From contig NC_052405.1 in NCBI RefSeq assembly GCF_009389715.1, positions 9,341,194-9,405,193 on the forward strand: DNA of 64,000 nt. The letters run 5' to 3'. Every line of letters begins with the position of its first letter. The stretch's first letter is position 1. The position numbers and the translations under genes are program-made. This stretch comes from Phoenix dactylifera. Taxonomy: Eukaryota; Streptophyta; Magnoliopsida; Arecales; Arecaceae. Below the pieces are notes generated by a model. That model was given only the letters and a program-made list of their open reading frames with translations, searched no databases and was not told the origin of the DNA. Shown piece after piece: positions 1 through 10,250 of the stretch.

Positions 1-2388
1 TTACATGATGCAAGACTTAAGTTTTTGCTTGCGACAGGTGATCGAGAAGCTAGAGCCTAGAGAGGAGGAGTTGCACCTTCTCTCGCGAGGAAGGCCAATA
101 TTAGAAGCTCCGAAAGAGAAAAGTCAGGTAGTACACATTTACAAGTACTTGGCACAGATTTATTTCCATATGGCACGCACCTTTTATTTTGCGGCACAAA
201 CTTATAACCACTTGGTACACATTTAATTTCATTTGGTGGCACTTAGTTAAAGACATACTCTAAATTGGATAATTGTGTTGTTTTAGTTTCTATCATCCAG
301 CCAGAGTGAAGGACCTACATTGGAAAGCTTACATACCCGCTTAAAAGTGGCTGAGAGGTATTTGTTTTTGGTTGATAAGAGGGTGTCCAGAATTGAGAAG
401 GTCCTCCGAGATAATGGTCTCTTAGTGGATGACGAAAATGTTAAGCATGATACAGATTTTACCGAGGTAAGCAATGTTTGATGAATTATTAAGTATGTTG
501 TCGTGGGGATCATGGTTGTTGTTATTTGTTAAATACAACTCATTATTAGGTGAGTGAAGAGCATACTGCAGTTGAAGCTAAGGACAAAGGTGTAGTGGAG
601 AAAGATGAAATTCAGGATAGTGCAGATGAGGTGGAGGTATGTATTTATTTGATTTTGATAAAAATTTTTTTTATCATTATACTATCTTGTTTATTAGATG
701 AAATGCATATTGTTATCAGGTTATTTGGGCCACTGATGTTGAGGGTGAGAAAGAAGTTGGACCTATCTCCTCGAAATATGTTTCCTCCTTATGCCGGCGC
801 GTGAAGTTTGGAGCACGTGAGCGAAAGGCAACAGAGAAAGCAAAGGCCATAGCACACTTTCCAAATACTTATAGAAGGGCAAAAAAGAAACAAAAAATAG
901 CCTCTCAAGGTGAAGGTAGTAGGGCACTAGCAATTAAAAAGGAGGATTTGCCCACTCGGCCGAGTAAATTATTGGAGCCTATCACTACTGCACTTATGGA
1001 GCTCCGCAAGTCAATTCCACTCGACAAAGAAACATCACCCCCTATAGAGGTATACAAATTTGTTCTGTTCCTTAAATATTCTGCGTACATATGCAATTTT
1101 GTTCTACCATATCATGTTCTTTGGTAAGTAAAATTGTTGTATTCTCGTTTCATTTCACTTAGCTTTTAGAAGAAACCACTAAATTCATTGATGTTGAAAG
1201 AGTGGAGACGCCAAAGAGTAAACTGAAAATGTCAAGGAAACATATGTATTACGGGAAGGGGGAAGGTGTGCTCCCTATGTACCATGAAGAAGCTATTGAT
1301 TTCTTCCTTCAAGAAAATCACACGGAGTAAGTTACCTAAATTAAGTTTGCAATTTCACATTTATCACTATGTAAGTAGCTTAAATATTGGAATGAATTTT
1401 GTAGGCACACCATTTGGGAGGATGCAGATACTTTGAAACCATCATGCAACGGTGATGCTATAGAGCAGCTCCTACATGATGGGCCACTACGCAGTGATGT
1501 AGGTTAATTGAAGACATACCTCACATGTATTTCTCTTCTCAACGGTTCTATTTGATGGAGTTCTTTTAATAAATGCAGGTCGTCAACGTTTACTTTCGTG
1601 TCATGGAGCTTTGGCATCGAGAGAAGACTGAGTCTGTTGATAACCCATCTATATTCTTGCGTTGTGAAATACAGGTTTTGAATCACCCAAAATTTTTTAA
1701 GACTCTCCTACAAATTATGTGTATTCTGACATAATGAATTTTGTAGGCTGCCGTGAATCGACATCTATTGGGCATTGGTGAGGTAACTGCTGATGTTACA
1801 AAAAGTATTTTACAGTCTTTGCAGCCTAGTATTATAAAATGGTTAGGGGACATACAACTCTGCGATCTCCAAAACTATAGATATCTATTCATTCCAATGA
1901 ATATGGAATGGCATTGGTATTTACTTGTTTTGGACTTGAAGCAGCAGTGTTTTCAATGCTACAATTCTATGTGGAGCTTCAATGATGCAAAGTATAATAT
2001 TAAATTTGTGAGTGTCACTTTAAAGATTTGTTACATTTTTTTTTAAGACTCACAGGTACATTAAAATAATATATTCTTCACATCCATACAGGCATCATTT
2101 CTGCGATTTTGGCTAAGCGACCGCGTAGGATACCATATCCCGGAAACTATCATTCATGAAATTCGAGAGTGTCCACAGCAAATGCCGGATACTCTCGACT
2201 GTGGGGTATACTTGCTCATGTATGCGGAGGAACTGATACGGGGCACTTCGAGACCATTGCCGGAACAGTTCAAGGATCCCTCTTTATATAGAAGCTGGGT
2301 TGCGGGCAATATTTTATTGAATGACCATTGCAGTACAAATGATAGTTTCTGGATTTGGTATGAGAAGATATGTAGAAAGAGAGATTAG
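1..2388 (+). CDS. Ulp1/C48-type cysteine protease gene carried by a MULE (5' end missing)
   Basis: Reads as the 3' part of a spliced gene. Exons inferred from GT-AG borders: ..127, 287 or 301-466, 550-636, 720-1049, 1170-1326, 1405-1498, 1579-1674, 1747-2007 and 2092-2388 (stop TAG). The last two exons join in phase and encode the protease domain. WHW carries the active-site His, LDCGVYLL carries the nucleophile Cys, and a Gln six residues before the Cys fits the oxyanion hole. Ulp1 enzymes cleave SUMO or related modifiers from proteins. At the third triad position (17 residues after the His, in CYNSM) there is Asn where Ulp1/SENP enzymes have Asp, so activity is uncertain. Early exons are charged and Lys-rich and I do not recognise a domain in them. 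It converges on the - strand transposon genes downstream. Confidence 0.75.
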
Positions 2389-2880
2389 AGCAGGCAACCT
2401 ACTCCTACATTTTCTTTTTTTGTGTAATGTAACAATGAGACAGTTATGATGAATACATTTTTCTTTTTTTGTGTAATGTAACAATGAGACAGTTATGATG
2501 AATACATTTGTATTATTGAGATGATTGGCATTATTGTCTATCTTGTCGTGCTCTAAATTGGTTGTAATGATTTATAAAATGTCTAGTTACATATGTTAAC
2601 TGTGCCATGCCGTGCCGCTATTATAGCTGATGCTATGCCTTTTTGGGTGCCTGATTTATGTGGAGAGACCTTATGATGCCTTTTTTCTTTAGGGCTAACT
2701 ACAATATTTGATCTATAAACATGGTGTGCCATGGCACACCATGCAACACAGTTTCAGATCCCCTGGCACAGCAGTGTTGCTTGGTTCATTAAGCTTGAAA
2801 CATACTTAACAAAGTTAAGTTAAGGATTTCGATTTATGTAGAGTATGGCGCATAGTCGCTTAAACTGAAAACACACTTAA
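2389..2880. other. 3' flank of the Ulp1-like gene, no further gene seen
   Basis: A/T-rich sequence with a 49-bp segment duplicated head to tail (about 2408-2508; both copies contain TGTGTAATGTAACAATGAG). The duplication probably sits in the 3' UTR. No ORF of interest. Confidence 0.5.
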
Positions 2881-3495
2881 TTAACCATCGCACACACTTA
2901 ATTTATCCCGAAACACAGTTTTCTGCTTTTTGCACACAGTTTAACGATTACTGCACAGATATGTGCCATGTGGACACAGTTAAGTTAAGCATTTCCTAAT
3001 ACGTAGAAATAAAGAAATAATGCAATCAGTTACAAGAACGTCGTACACACTTATTATTGTAAGCCTATTGCACACAGTTTTCTGCTTTTTTGCACACAGT
3101 TAATCGACTACTGCACACAGATATGTGCCATGTGCACACAGTTAAGTTAAGCATTCTGCTCCATGCACACAATTTTCCGAACACAGTTTTATGCTTTTTG
3201 CACACAGTTTTCTGCTTTTTGCACACAGTTTATCGATTACTGCACACAGATATGTGCCATGTGCACACAGTTAAGTTCAGCATTCTGCTCTGTGCACACA
3301 ATTTATTGTTTACTGCACACAGATATGTGTCATTTGCACACACTTATTGTTGTAAGCCTAGAGCATGGCACAAACTCAATTAACCTGGAAACATTCTTAA
3401 TTAACCTTGGCACACACTTAATTTATTTTCTGCTTTTTTTTTTTCACAGTTTTCTGCTTTTTGCACACAGTTTATCGATTACTGCACACAGATAT
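2880..3495. repeat. Irregular tandem array built on the GCACACAGTT motif
   Basis: Many copies of short modules: TTTTCTGCTTTTTGCACACAG, GATTACTGCACACAGATATG and GTGCACACAGTTAAGTTAAG. The larger unit recurs about every 129 bp between 3111 and 3240, and more irregularly elsewhere (near 2951, 3314 and 3481). ORFs here simply translate the repeat. It leads directly into the next array. Confidence 0.75.
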
Positions 3496-4035
3496 GTGCC
3501 ACTTAAGGGGTCGACTCGCCATTCACTGGAGTCGACTTCCTTATGTCCAGAGGTCGACACTTAGGCTCTGGCTATTTTTGGGTGCTCTCTGTCTTGGCTC
3601 TGTGCCACTTAAGGGGTCGACTCGCCATTTACTGGAGTCGACTCCCTTATGTCCAGAGGTCGACTCCAGTCTGCCTGAGGTCGACACTTAGGCTCTGCCT
3701 GTTTTTGTGTGCTCTCTGTCTTGCCTCTGTACCACTTAAGGGGTCGACTCGCCATTCACTGGAGTCGACTCCCTTATGTCCAGAGGTCGACTCCAGTCTG
3801 CCTGAGGTCGACACTTAGGCTCTGGCTGTTTTTGGGTGCTCTCTGTCTTGCCTCTGTGCCACTTAAGGGGTCGACTCGCCATTCACTGGAGTCGACTCCC
3901 TTATGTCCAGAGGTCAACTCCAGTATGCCTGAGGTCGACACTTAGGCGTCGCTGGCTGTTTTTGGGTGCTCTCTGTCTTGGCTCTGTGCCACTTAAGGGG
4001 TCGACTCGCCATTCACTGGGGTCGACTCCCTTAAT
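3496..4035. repeat. 127-bp tandem array rich in GTCGAC palindromes
   Basis: Units start with CCACTTAAGGGGTCGACTCG near 3498, 3604, 3731, 3858 and 3988. Spacings are 106, 127, 127 and 130 bp, so the first unit has a deletion and the last a 3-bp insertion. Each unit carries several SalI-type GTCGAC sites, including the perfect palindrome GGAGTCGACTCC. Overlapping ORFs in this stretch are repeat translations, not genes. Confidence 0.9.
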
Positions 4036-4256
4036 CTAGTTAATTATTGTTTCTTTCCCCTTATTTAGCAATCTTCTGGATGTTACGAATACACAATTAC
4101 CATAGAATCAAAATATCATTATACAAGCCATGTTGGTCAAAAATAGAACATTTCATTGCACTTGTAGACATTACATAAATATATTACAATGAGTCTCCTC
4201 GAGACCTATTAAACTCTTGCAGACAAAATAACCTTAGTTTCTAGGAAAAGAAGAAA

Positions 4257-5654
4257 TCATGGGGCAGTGAAACTCAAAGAAGCTCTTGGCAGTCTCCCCA
4301 ATACAAGACCCAGAACCTCTGAAACTTTCTGCAGAATGGCTGCAACTTCAGAGTTGGACTGGAGATAGGACTTGTTCAGGTCAGCTAAAGTCTGATTGAT
4401 CTTATGAAGTGATTGTAGTAGTTTGTCGCATACATCCTGTGCATTTTCATTCAGATTCTCCATGTCCTTTCTGACAGATTGTTGAAGTTTTTTTGTCTCC
4501 TCTTCTATGTCCACAAATCTCTGGTACTGTCCTTGAACAAGACATCGAAGACTGACCATTTCCGCCCTCATATCAGCGACCAATTCACACACGGTTGCGT
4601 TGGAAGGTACCAAGTCTGTACAAGCAACATCTCTAGAATTTCTTAGCTCTTGCACGATATCTTCCCTTAGTGCTCTGAACTGCTCAGCACTAAGTCTAAC
4701 TTCAGTGGGCTGCTGAGTTTGGCCAATTGGTTCTTCAGTGGGAGGATGAAATGATTCTTCATTTTCGACAGGTTGCTGCTCTTCTCTATGGCACGCACTG
4801 CTCTTCCCTTTATCTTTTCTTATCCATTGACCATCTTTCTTACGAAAACCCATTCGATGTGGCGACCGGTCATTGTAAGTATCCCAAGGACCAAGAGTTG
4901 TAGATGGTTCCCCTTCAGTATTTACACCGAACTCCTCGAAGACTAAGGTTAAGAGCATTCCATATGGCAAGGATGCCTTAGCTCTAGAGGCAGACTCTAC
5001 CATGTGTCTAATCATCAGGTGAGGTAAACTAAGGGGGCTACCATTCAGAATGTGGAACATAACAAGAATATCTCTTTCGGACACAAAATCAAACCTACCT
5101 GTTTTCGGAAAGAGGATTCGGCTAACAATATGATGTAATAGTCGATTTTCCACAGTAAGTCGGTTGGCCGAAATTTGCTCAAGTGGACTAACATTTTCTG
5201 TGCCAAGAAGATATTGAATGCCCAACACTCTATTTTCTAAAAAATCTTCGGTTGAACCAGAGGTTGGGATGTTCACAAGACTCCCTAGGGTTTCCGGGTT
5301 TAGCAGAATTGGGGTTTTCTTTACCACACTTTCAATGCTAGCAATTCCGGTTTTGAAATTGCCATAGAATTGGCGAACAAGGTTCGGGTACGTCGGAATG
5401 TTAAGGGAACATAGGGTTTCCCAACCCATGGCTTTCAGCTTCAGACCTATGGTAAAACCCTGGGCTTCTAAGAAGTCGAAATCTATTTTCCTACCGAGAG
5501 AAACACGACGAGTTACCAAGGGTACTTGCCTAGGAGGAGATGGAGCATGCGGACGAGGAGGAGGAACGTCGTTTCTTGCCTTGGACCTTCGCTCGGTTGC
5601 TTCCGGAACATTACTTCTCTTCTTTGAAGGCCGCACGACCTGCTTCCTCGGCAT
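4257..5654 (-). CDS. Putative plant transposon protein (MULE-associated, 465 aa)
   Basis: One uninterrupted ORF of 465 codons. The N-terminus is basic (PRKQVVRPSKKRSN), then Pro-rich to about residue 50. A globular region of about residues 55-260 starts FDFLEAQGFTIGLKLKAMGW and contains the LVRQFYGNF and ILFPKTGRFDFVSERDILVM segments. This layout matches the family known as putative plant transposon protein domain, found in many plant genomes near Ulp1-like genes. The C-terminal third is charged and helical (about residues 310-450), probably coiled coil. The biochemical function is unknown. It is flanked on both sides by GTCGAC-rich arrays in opposite orientation. Start chosen at the first Met; no intron is needed. 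Confidence 0.65.
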   Translation of the reverse strand: MPRKQVVRPSKKRSNVPEATERRSKARNDVPPPRPHAPSPPRQVPLVTRRVSLGRKIDFDFLEAQGFTIGLKLKAMGWETLCSLNIPTYPNLVRQFYGNFKTGIASIESVVKKTPILLNPETLGSLVNIPTSGSTEDFLENRVLGIQYLLGTENVSPLEQISANRLTVENRLLHHIVSRILFPKTGRFDFVSERDILVMFHILNGSPLSLPHLMIRHMVESASRAKASLPYGMLLTLVFEEFGVNTEGEPSTTLGPWDTYNDRSPHRMGFRKKDGQWIRKDKGKSSACHREEQQPVENEESFHPPTEEPIGQTQQPTEVRLSAEQFRALREDIVQELRNSRDVACTDLVPSNATVCELVADMRAEMVSLRCLVQGQYQRFVDIEEETKKLQQSVRKDMENLNENAQDVCDKLLQSLHKINQTLADLNKSYLQSNSEVAAILQKVSEVLGLVLGRLPRASLSFTAP

Positions 5655-5814
5655 GGCGACGGATGGATGATAGATAGAGAGGAGGGAAGTAAGGAATTCG
5701 ACGAACGAAGAGACGCAAGGAGCACGGGAAGGGAACTTAGGTCGACACCACGGAAATAGAAGGGAAGAGGGAGTCGATTGACCTCAGGTTTTATTTCCTT
5801 ATTGGAGTTACGGG

Positions 5815-6215
5815 TCGATTCCTACGAAATGGAGTCGACTCCCTCTTGATGAGAGGTCGACTCGTAGCTTGGCTGCGTACACAGGCGCTATTTGGATACT
5901 CTGAGAGAGTTATGGGGTCGACTCCAAATATCAGTCGGGTCGACCTCAGGCAGCCCGAGTCGATTCCTACGAAATGGAGTCGACTCCCTCTTGATGAGAG
6001 GTCGACTCGTAGCTTGGCTGCGTACACAGGCGCTATTTGGATACTCTGAGAGAGTTATGGGGTCGACTCCAAATATCAGTCGGGTCGACCTCAGGCAGCC
6101 CGAGTCGATTCCTACGAAATGGAGTCGACTCCCTCTTGATGGGAGGTCGACTCGTAGCTTGGCTGCGTACACAGGCGCTATTTGGAATACTCTGAGAGAG
6201 TTATGGGGTCGACTC
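5815..6215. repeat. 145-bp tandem array, three copies, GTCGAC-rich
   Basis: TCGATTCCTACGAAATGGAG starts at 5815, 5960 and 6105, an exact 145-bp period with few differences. Each unit carries GGAGTCGACTCC and several other GTCGAC sites. Read on the - strand it shares CTGCCTGAGGTCGAC with the 3496-4035 array, so the two arrays are distant relatives in inverted orientation around the ORF at 4257-5654. ORFs at 5791-6355 are repeat translations. Confidence 0.9.
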
Positions 6216-6785
6216 TCTCCACATAAATCAGCCACCCAAAAAGACATAGCATCAGCTAACATCAAAAAATTAATATGACAAAGGAACTTAATAGTATTCC
6301 ACATTGATAAATTCTGAAATAATCCAAAATTTGTATTAGTTGACAACATCAACAATCAACTTCCTTTACTTCAAAAGGTCTTCCTTTACTACAACGTCAC
6401 CACATCCTTCCCCATCTGCGACGACAATGGAAAAAATTACTAAATATAAGTAATGTGAACTTGCAGCATAGGCAAAGAAAAAGAAACATAAACATGAAAG
6501 GTTAGGCATACATTCTCGACTGCACCATCGATAATCATTTGGCCATTGCAATTGCACCACTTTTATACCATCTAGAATCTGAAAGTACCAGATAAGTAAA
6601 GGGAAAAAAATCAGATTGCTTAAGTTTTAAGTGTGCACAGAAACCATATCTGAGTGCAGGTAACAGGTAACTGTGTGCAGAGAAGCAGGTAACAGGTAAC
6701 TGTGTGCACAGAGGTTAAAGCGATGTTTTTTTTCTTCTACAGATTTCTATTAAAAAATATGGAGTATAATGGCATTTAAAATAAG
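6216..6785. other. Spacer between array and transposase gene
   Basis: A/T-rich. A short CAGGTAACAGGTAACTGTGTGC module occurs twice near 6655-6710. No credible gene. Confidence 0.4.
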
Positions 6786-6906
6786 AATACAGGGTGTGCC
6801 ATGGCGTGCCATGGGATTGAAACTGTATGCAATGGTGTGCCAAAGGTGTGCCAAAGGTGTGCCAAGGGTGTGCAAAAGGTGTGCCAAGGGTGTGCCAAAG
6901 GTGTTC
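6786..6906. repeat. Minisatellite of GGTGTGCCAAA
   Basis: About seven 11-bp units (GGTGTGCCAAA, GGTGTGCCAAG and variants) between 6833 and 6905, preceded by related GTGCC words from 6790. It lies just beyond the stop codon of the transposase gene. The same GTGCC word also recurs near 2600-2770 on the other side of the element. Confidence 0.8.
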
Positions 6907-6940
6907 GATACCTTCAATGTATAGTAGAGCACCATATTGT

Positions 6941-9349
6941 TTACAGTATGACCTCATTACATGTCCTTCTGTTGTGCCGAAGCTTCCCGCATCGTCCACA
7001 TCTCATATCACGTACTAACTCAACTTGAGAAGGTCTTCTCTTCTTTTTAGGCCTGCCAGGACGTGTCTTTTTCATAGGGGGTAGAATGTGAATCTCTTCA
7101 GATGCACTGTGCGGCTCCTCAATATCAGGAATTGGATTAATTGCTTCGGCATATGTTGTTCTATACAATTCAGCTTGGAACCAAATGTCAGTGAATTGGT
7201 ACAAGGATCTGCCGGCCTTCTCGATGCAAGCACAAGCATGCTTACATGGCATGCCGAAGATTCGCCACTCGCCACAAGAGCAGCTGCAATTCTGGAGGTC
7301 AACTTTGCATGAGTAGTTTGTATCCTTTACGTCATATAACATTATGTTGGACGTAAACACGGATAATCTCCGACCATCTTCTGCATTTTTATGTAACACT
7401 TTCTCAGCATCTGGACATAGGTGGGTTTGAATGTTATATCCTTGATTACGCCGTTCATGCATCATCTGCATAATTTGAAGCCTGATATGGTCAACCATAT
7501 GAGGGATAGGCAGATGACGAGCCTCCAAGATCCAACTATTAAAACACTCAGCCACGTTAGATGTCATAGTGCCCCAGCGTGGACCTGGAAAAATTGCGTT
7601 TGCCCAATGCTCGGGGTTGGCATGTAGGAGAAAGGTGGAAGCACCAGGGACTTCTGATGTAAGCTTCCCAATTAGCTTCTGAAAAACATTAAGCCTTGGA
7701 GTATACGCAACAGCATTTACTAAATCAAGCAGCCTCTTTCTGTTAGCTGCACGATAATGGACAAGCACCTGCGATCACAATTAAATATCAGACATTCCGG
7801 ATGGTATATTACTTAGATACTTTCTACTTAAAATTATTTTCAATATTATGATGCAAACCTGATTCTTGAAGTTTTCTTTCACATGACGAATACAATATGA
7901 GTGGTAGCAACCAGGAAAGTACTTCGGCACCGATTTAATAATTCCCTGATGTCTATCTGTCATAAATGTGAACTTTTGACCATGATACGCACTGCAACTA
8001 TGAATAGCTTCTTTGAAAATCTGGCAAAACCATTCCCAGTTCTCATCAGTTTCTGTATCTACCACACCATAAGCTATAGGAAACATATCATCATTGCCAT
8101 CTTTGGCAGTGGCGCCAAGCAATACACCCCCATCCTTATGTTTTATAAATGTCCCATCCATAAAAATTAGAGGTCGATATCCTTTTATGAAACCCAATAG
8201 TGAAGCATGAAAACAAATGAACAGACGTCTGAATCGACCTTCACATGTTTCGTACTTTGTAATGCTGCCGGGGTTGGTTTGAACAATGGCGTCGCAATAC
8301 CACCGAATTCGGTCATAAGATAGCGATCTATCACCATAAATCTCCTTCATAGCGACCTCCTTACCATGCCAAGCTTGATGATACGGCAATTGAACACCAT
8401 ATTCCCGACGAATATCTTTTACAATGTCAGTCGGCTTATATAATGGCATATCTTGAAGTTTATCTTTGACAATGTTCGAAACCCAACGTTTTGAAGCCTT
8501 CGGATGCGACCGGACTTGCATCCCTCCTCCACATGTATGGTTACCGTTCATTTTTTTAATTGCAAACTTTTCACCATTACCAAGTCGAGAAGCATGGATA
8601 CGCCATTCACATTCTTCATATGCACATTCCACAGTAAGTCGCTCACGATCGTTCTTTATGAACACAAAATCTCTGCAATTTGCGATACAAAAGTTGCAAA
8701 TGCTGTCACGAAGAGTTTCGACATTCCTGAACTCCTGACCAACGCCCTCTATACAACTTTTCCAAGCATCCAACGAATTTCTTTGACTTCCTTCCTCTTC
8801 AATTGCAGCTCTCGTCTCTTCAACAACTTGGACAAAATTACTTGAGCTACTCTTTGAAATATTTTTGGATCTCCAACTAATTTCAGCACCATGGGATGAG
8901 CCACTGTCCATACAAAACGATAAACATAATTTCAGCACACTTATTAATGTTCTTTTAGCTTGAAATGAACAAAATAAAATTTCAAATATGGAATACCTGG
9001 TATTGATTACCACATCACCAGCTTCGATCAAGCTTGGAGAATGAGTAACAACCATCTCAATCACTGCCGCATTTAAGTTCACATGTATTTGATGCATGTT
9101 ATGAACATCTTTATCGCTCATGAGCGTAACAACCATTCTAGATTTGTTTGGAATATAAAACTTAATTTCTATCATTGTAGAAGATAAATGTCTCCACCTT
9201 TCCACTATTTCCTTGAATATTTGATCAAGAGTTGTGTCTACACATATGGAAATAATAACAGCTTCACTACCGTAACAACAAATGGCCATCAAAACCGGGC
9301 TACTACTGTTCTTTGAAGCCATCATAATGAAAATAGGAGGGATCAGCAC
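6941..9349 (-). CDS. MuDR-like (MULE) transposase
   Basis: Two coding blocks, 9349-7859 and 7768-6941, joined across a 90-bp GT-AG intron in phase: 772 codons if nothing else is removed. A second candidate intron of 93 nt (8996-8904) has good splice sites and no stop, so its removal would give 741 residues. The best start is the Met near 9325 (MMASKNSSS). Order of parts: an N-terminal PB1-like fold, a MuDR-type Cys/His DNA-binding region (CEWRIHASRLG ... NHTCGGG), then the MULE transposase core. The DDE acids are all visible: FMDGTF, MTDRHQG and NVAECFNSWI. A SWIM zinc finger (CSCSCGEWRIFGMPCKHAC) and a C-terminal CCHC knuckle (CGRCGKLRHNRRTC) follow. It would cut and paste the element. No frameshift or stop was seen, so it could be functional. 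Confidence 0.88.
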
Positions 9350-9639
9350 AAATAATTTGGCGACAATTCTTGGACCTCAGCTCTGTTATAACAAAGTCAG
9401 ACGAAGAGTGCAGAATCAGAGGCACATAAGCAAAATATCTCTGTTAAAACAAAGTTAGAGGCACACCTGATCTTAATTCCCCACACCCTAAGGCAAAACG
9501 GAAGAAGATGGCACACTGGAGCAGAACAAGGCATTCATAAACAAAGAAAACAGTTAAGTTAATTCTCCACAAGCTATGGCAAAATGAAACAAGATGGAAA
9601 ACAGTTAAGTTAATTCCCCACACCTTCTCCCGCCTTCAA
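9350..9639. promoter_or_regulatory. Likely 5' leader/promoter of the transposase gene
   Basis: A non-coding stretch immediately upstream of the transposase start. It has repeated words such as AAAACAGTTAAGTTAATTC (near 9548 and 9599). No TATA box could be fixed with confidence. Confidence 0.3.
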
Positions 9640-10250
9640 ACCAAAAAGCCTTCCGTTGGCCTCCAATTCGGGTCCCCAAGGTCTTGCTCTAAAAATCCTT
9701 CCGTTGGCTGGGCCGATAAGCATACAGTCCGTTGGAACCTGACAGAACAGCACAAACTATGCTTGTGGAGCTCCAAAGAACAGAGGACATCAAACCAAAA
9801 AGCCGCCCTACAGTCCGTTCGAACCTCAAAGAACAGAGCAGAATGCTTGTGGAGCTCCAAAGTCTTCTCTGGAATTCCAACGGTCTTCCTCTCCCGCCTT
9901 CCGTTGGCCACGCGAACAGGAAATCGGTGCCGAACTCCAAACGACATTGTTCCTCCCGCCTTCAAACAGAATCTCCTCTTCCGTTGGCCAGACCGAATCG
10001 AAACTCCAAACGTCTCCATTTCCCGCCTTCAAAATACTGGATCGGGGCATATTAGGCAAATTTTCTTGGACATTTCTCCTCCCAGGGACCGAAAATTATG
10101 GTTTCCTGAGTCTCTGGACCGGGAGTTACATTTTCGGTCAACAGGGACTATTCGTTATACTCCGGTCCAACACTGGATCGGTGATTAATTTCCCCTATTT
10201 TATAATCAAAAGCAACCTTAGGGTTCGACGAGTTAGGCCAGGACAATAAG
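9640..10250. repeat. Repeat-rich, probably subterminal region of the MULE
   Basis: CTTCCGTTGGC recurs (near 9650, 9706, 9898 and 9978), with CAGTCCGTT variants. TGCTTGTGGAGCTCCAAAG occurs twice (near 9759 and 9842). A unit of about 78 bp ending TCCCGCCTTCAAA is tandemly repeated between 9898 and 10,032. It is more G/C-rich than the flanking DNA. Such arrays near transposon ends often serve as transposase binding sites, but that role is inference here. Small ORFs are not credible genes. Confidence 0.5.

Larger units (their letters stand above)
1..10250. mobile_element. MULE-type DNA transposon with Ulp1-like protease gene (left end outside window)
   Basis: This span groups a MuDR-like transposase gene (- strand, 6941-9349), an ORF of the putative plant transposon protein type (-, 4257-5654), a C48/Ulp1-like protease gene (+, 1-2388) and several short tandem arrays. 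Mutator-like elements that carry Ulp1-like genes are established in plants (Kaonashi elements in Arabidopsis, CUMULE in melon), so reading this as one large element is reasonable. The right boundary is inferred: transposon-like, repeat-rich sequence ends near 10,250 and ordinary A/T-rich spacer follows. I could not check terminal inverted repeats or a 9-bp target duplication, because the left end is not in the window. The alternative is several nested or adjacent elements. Confidence 0.6.

Noticed and set aside
3090-4039. Overlapping ORFs with His-Thr-Val or Arg-Gly-Arg-Leu repeats
   Set aside because: Pure translations of the CACACAG and GTCGAC arrays.
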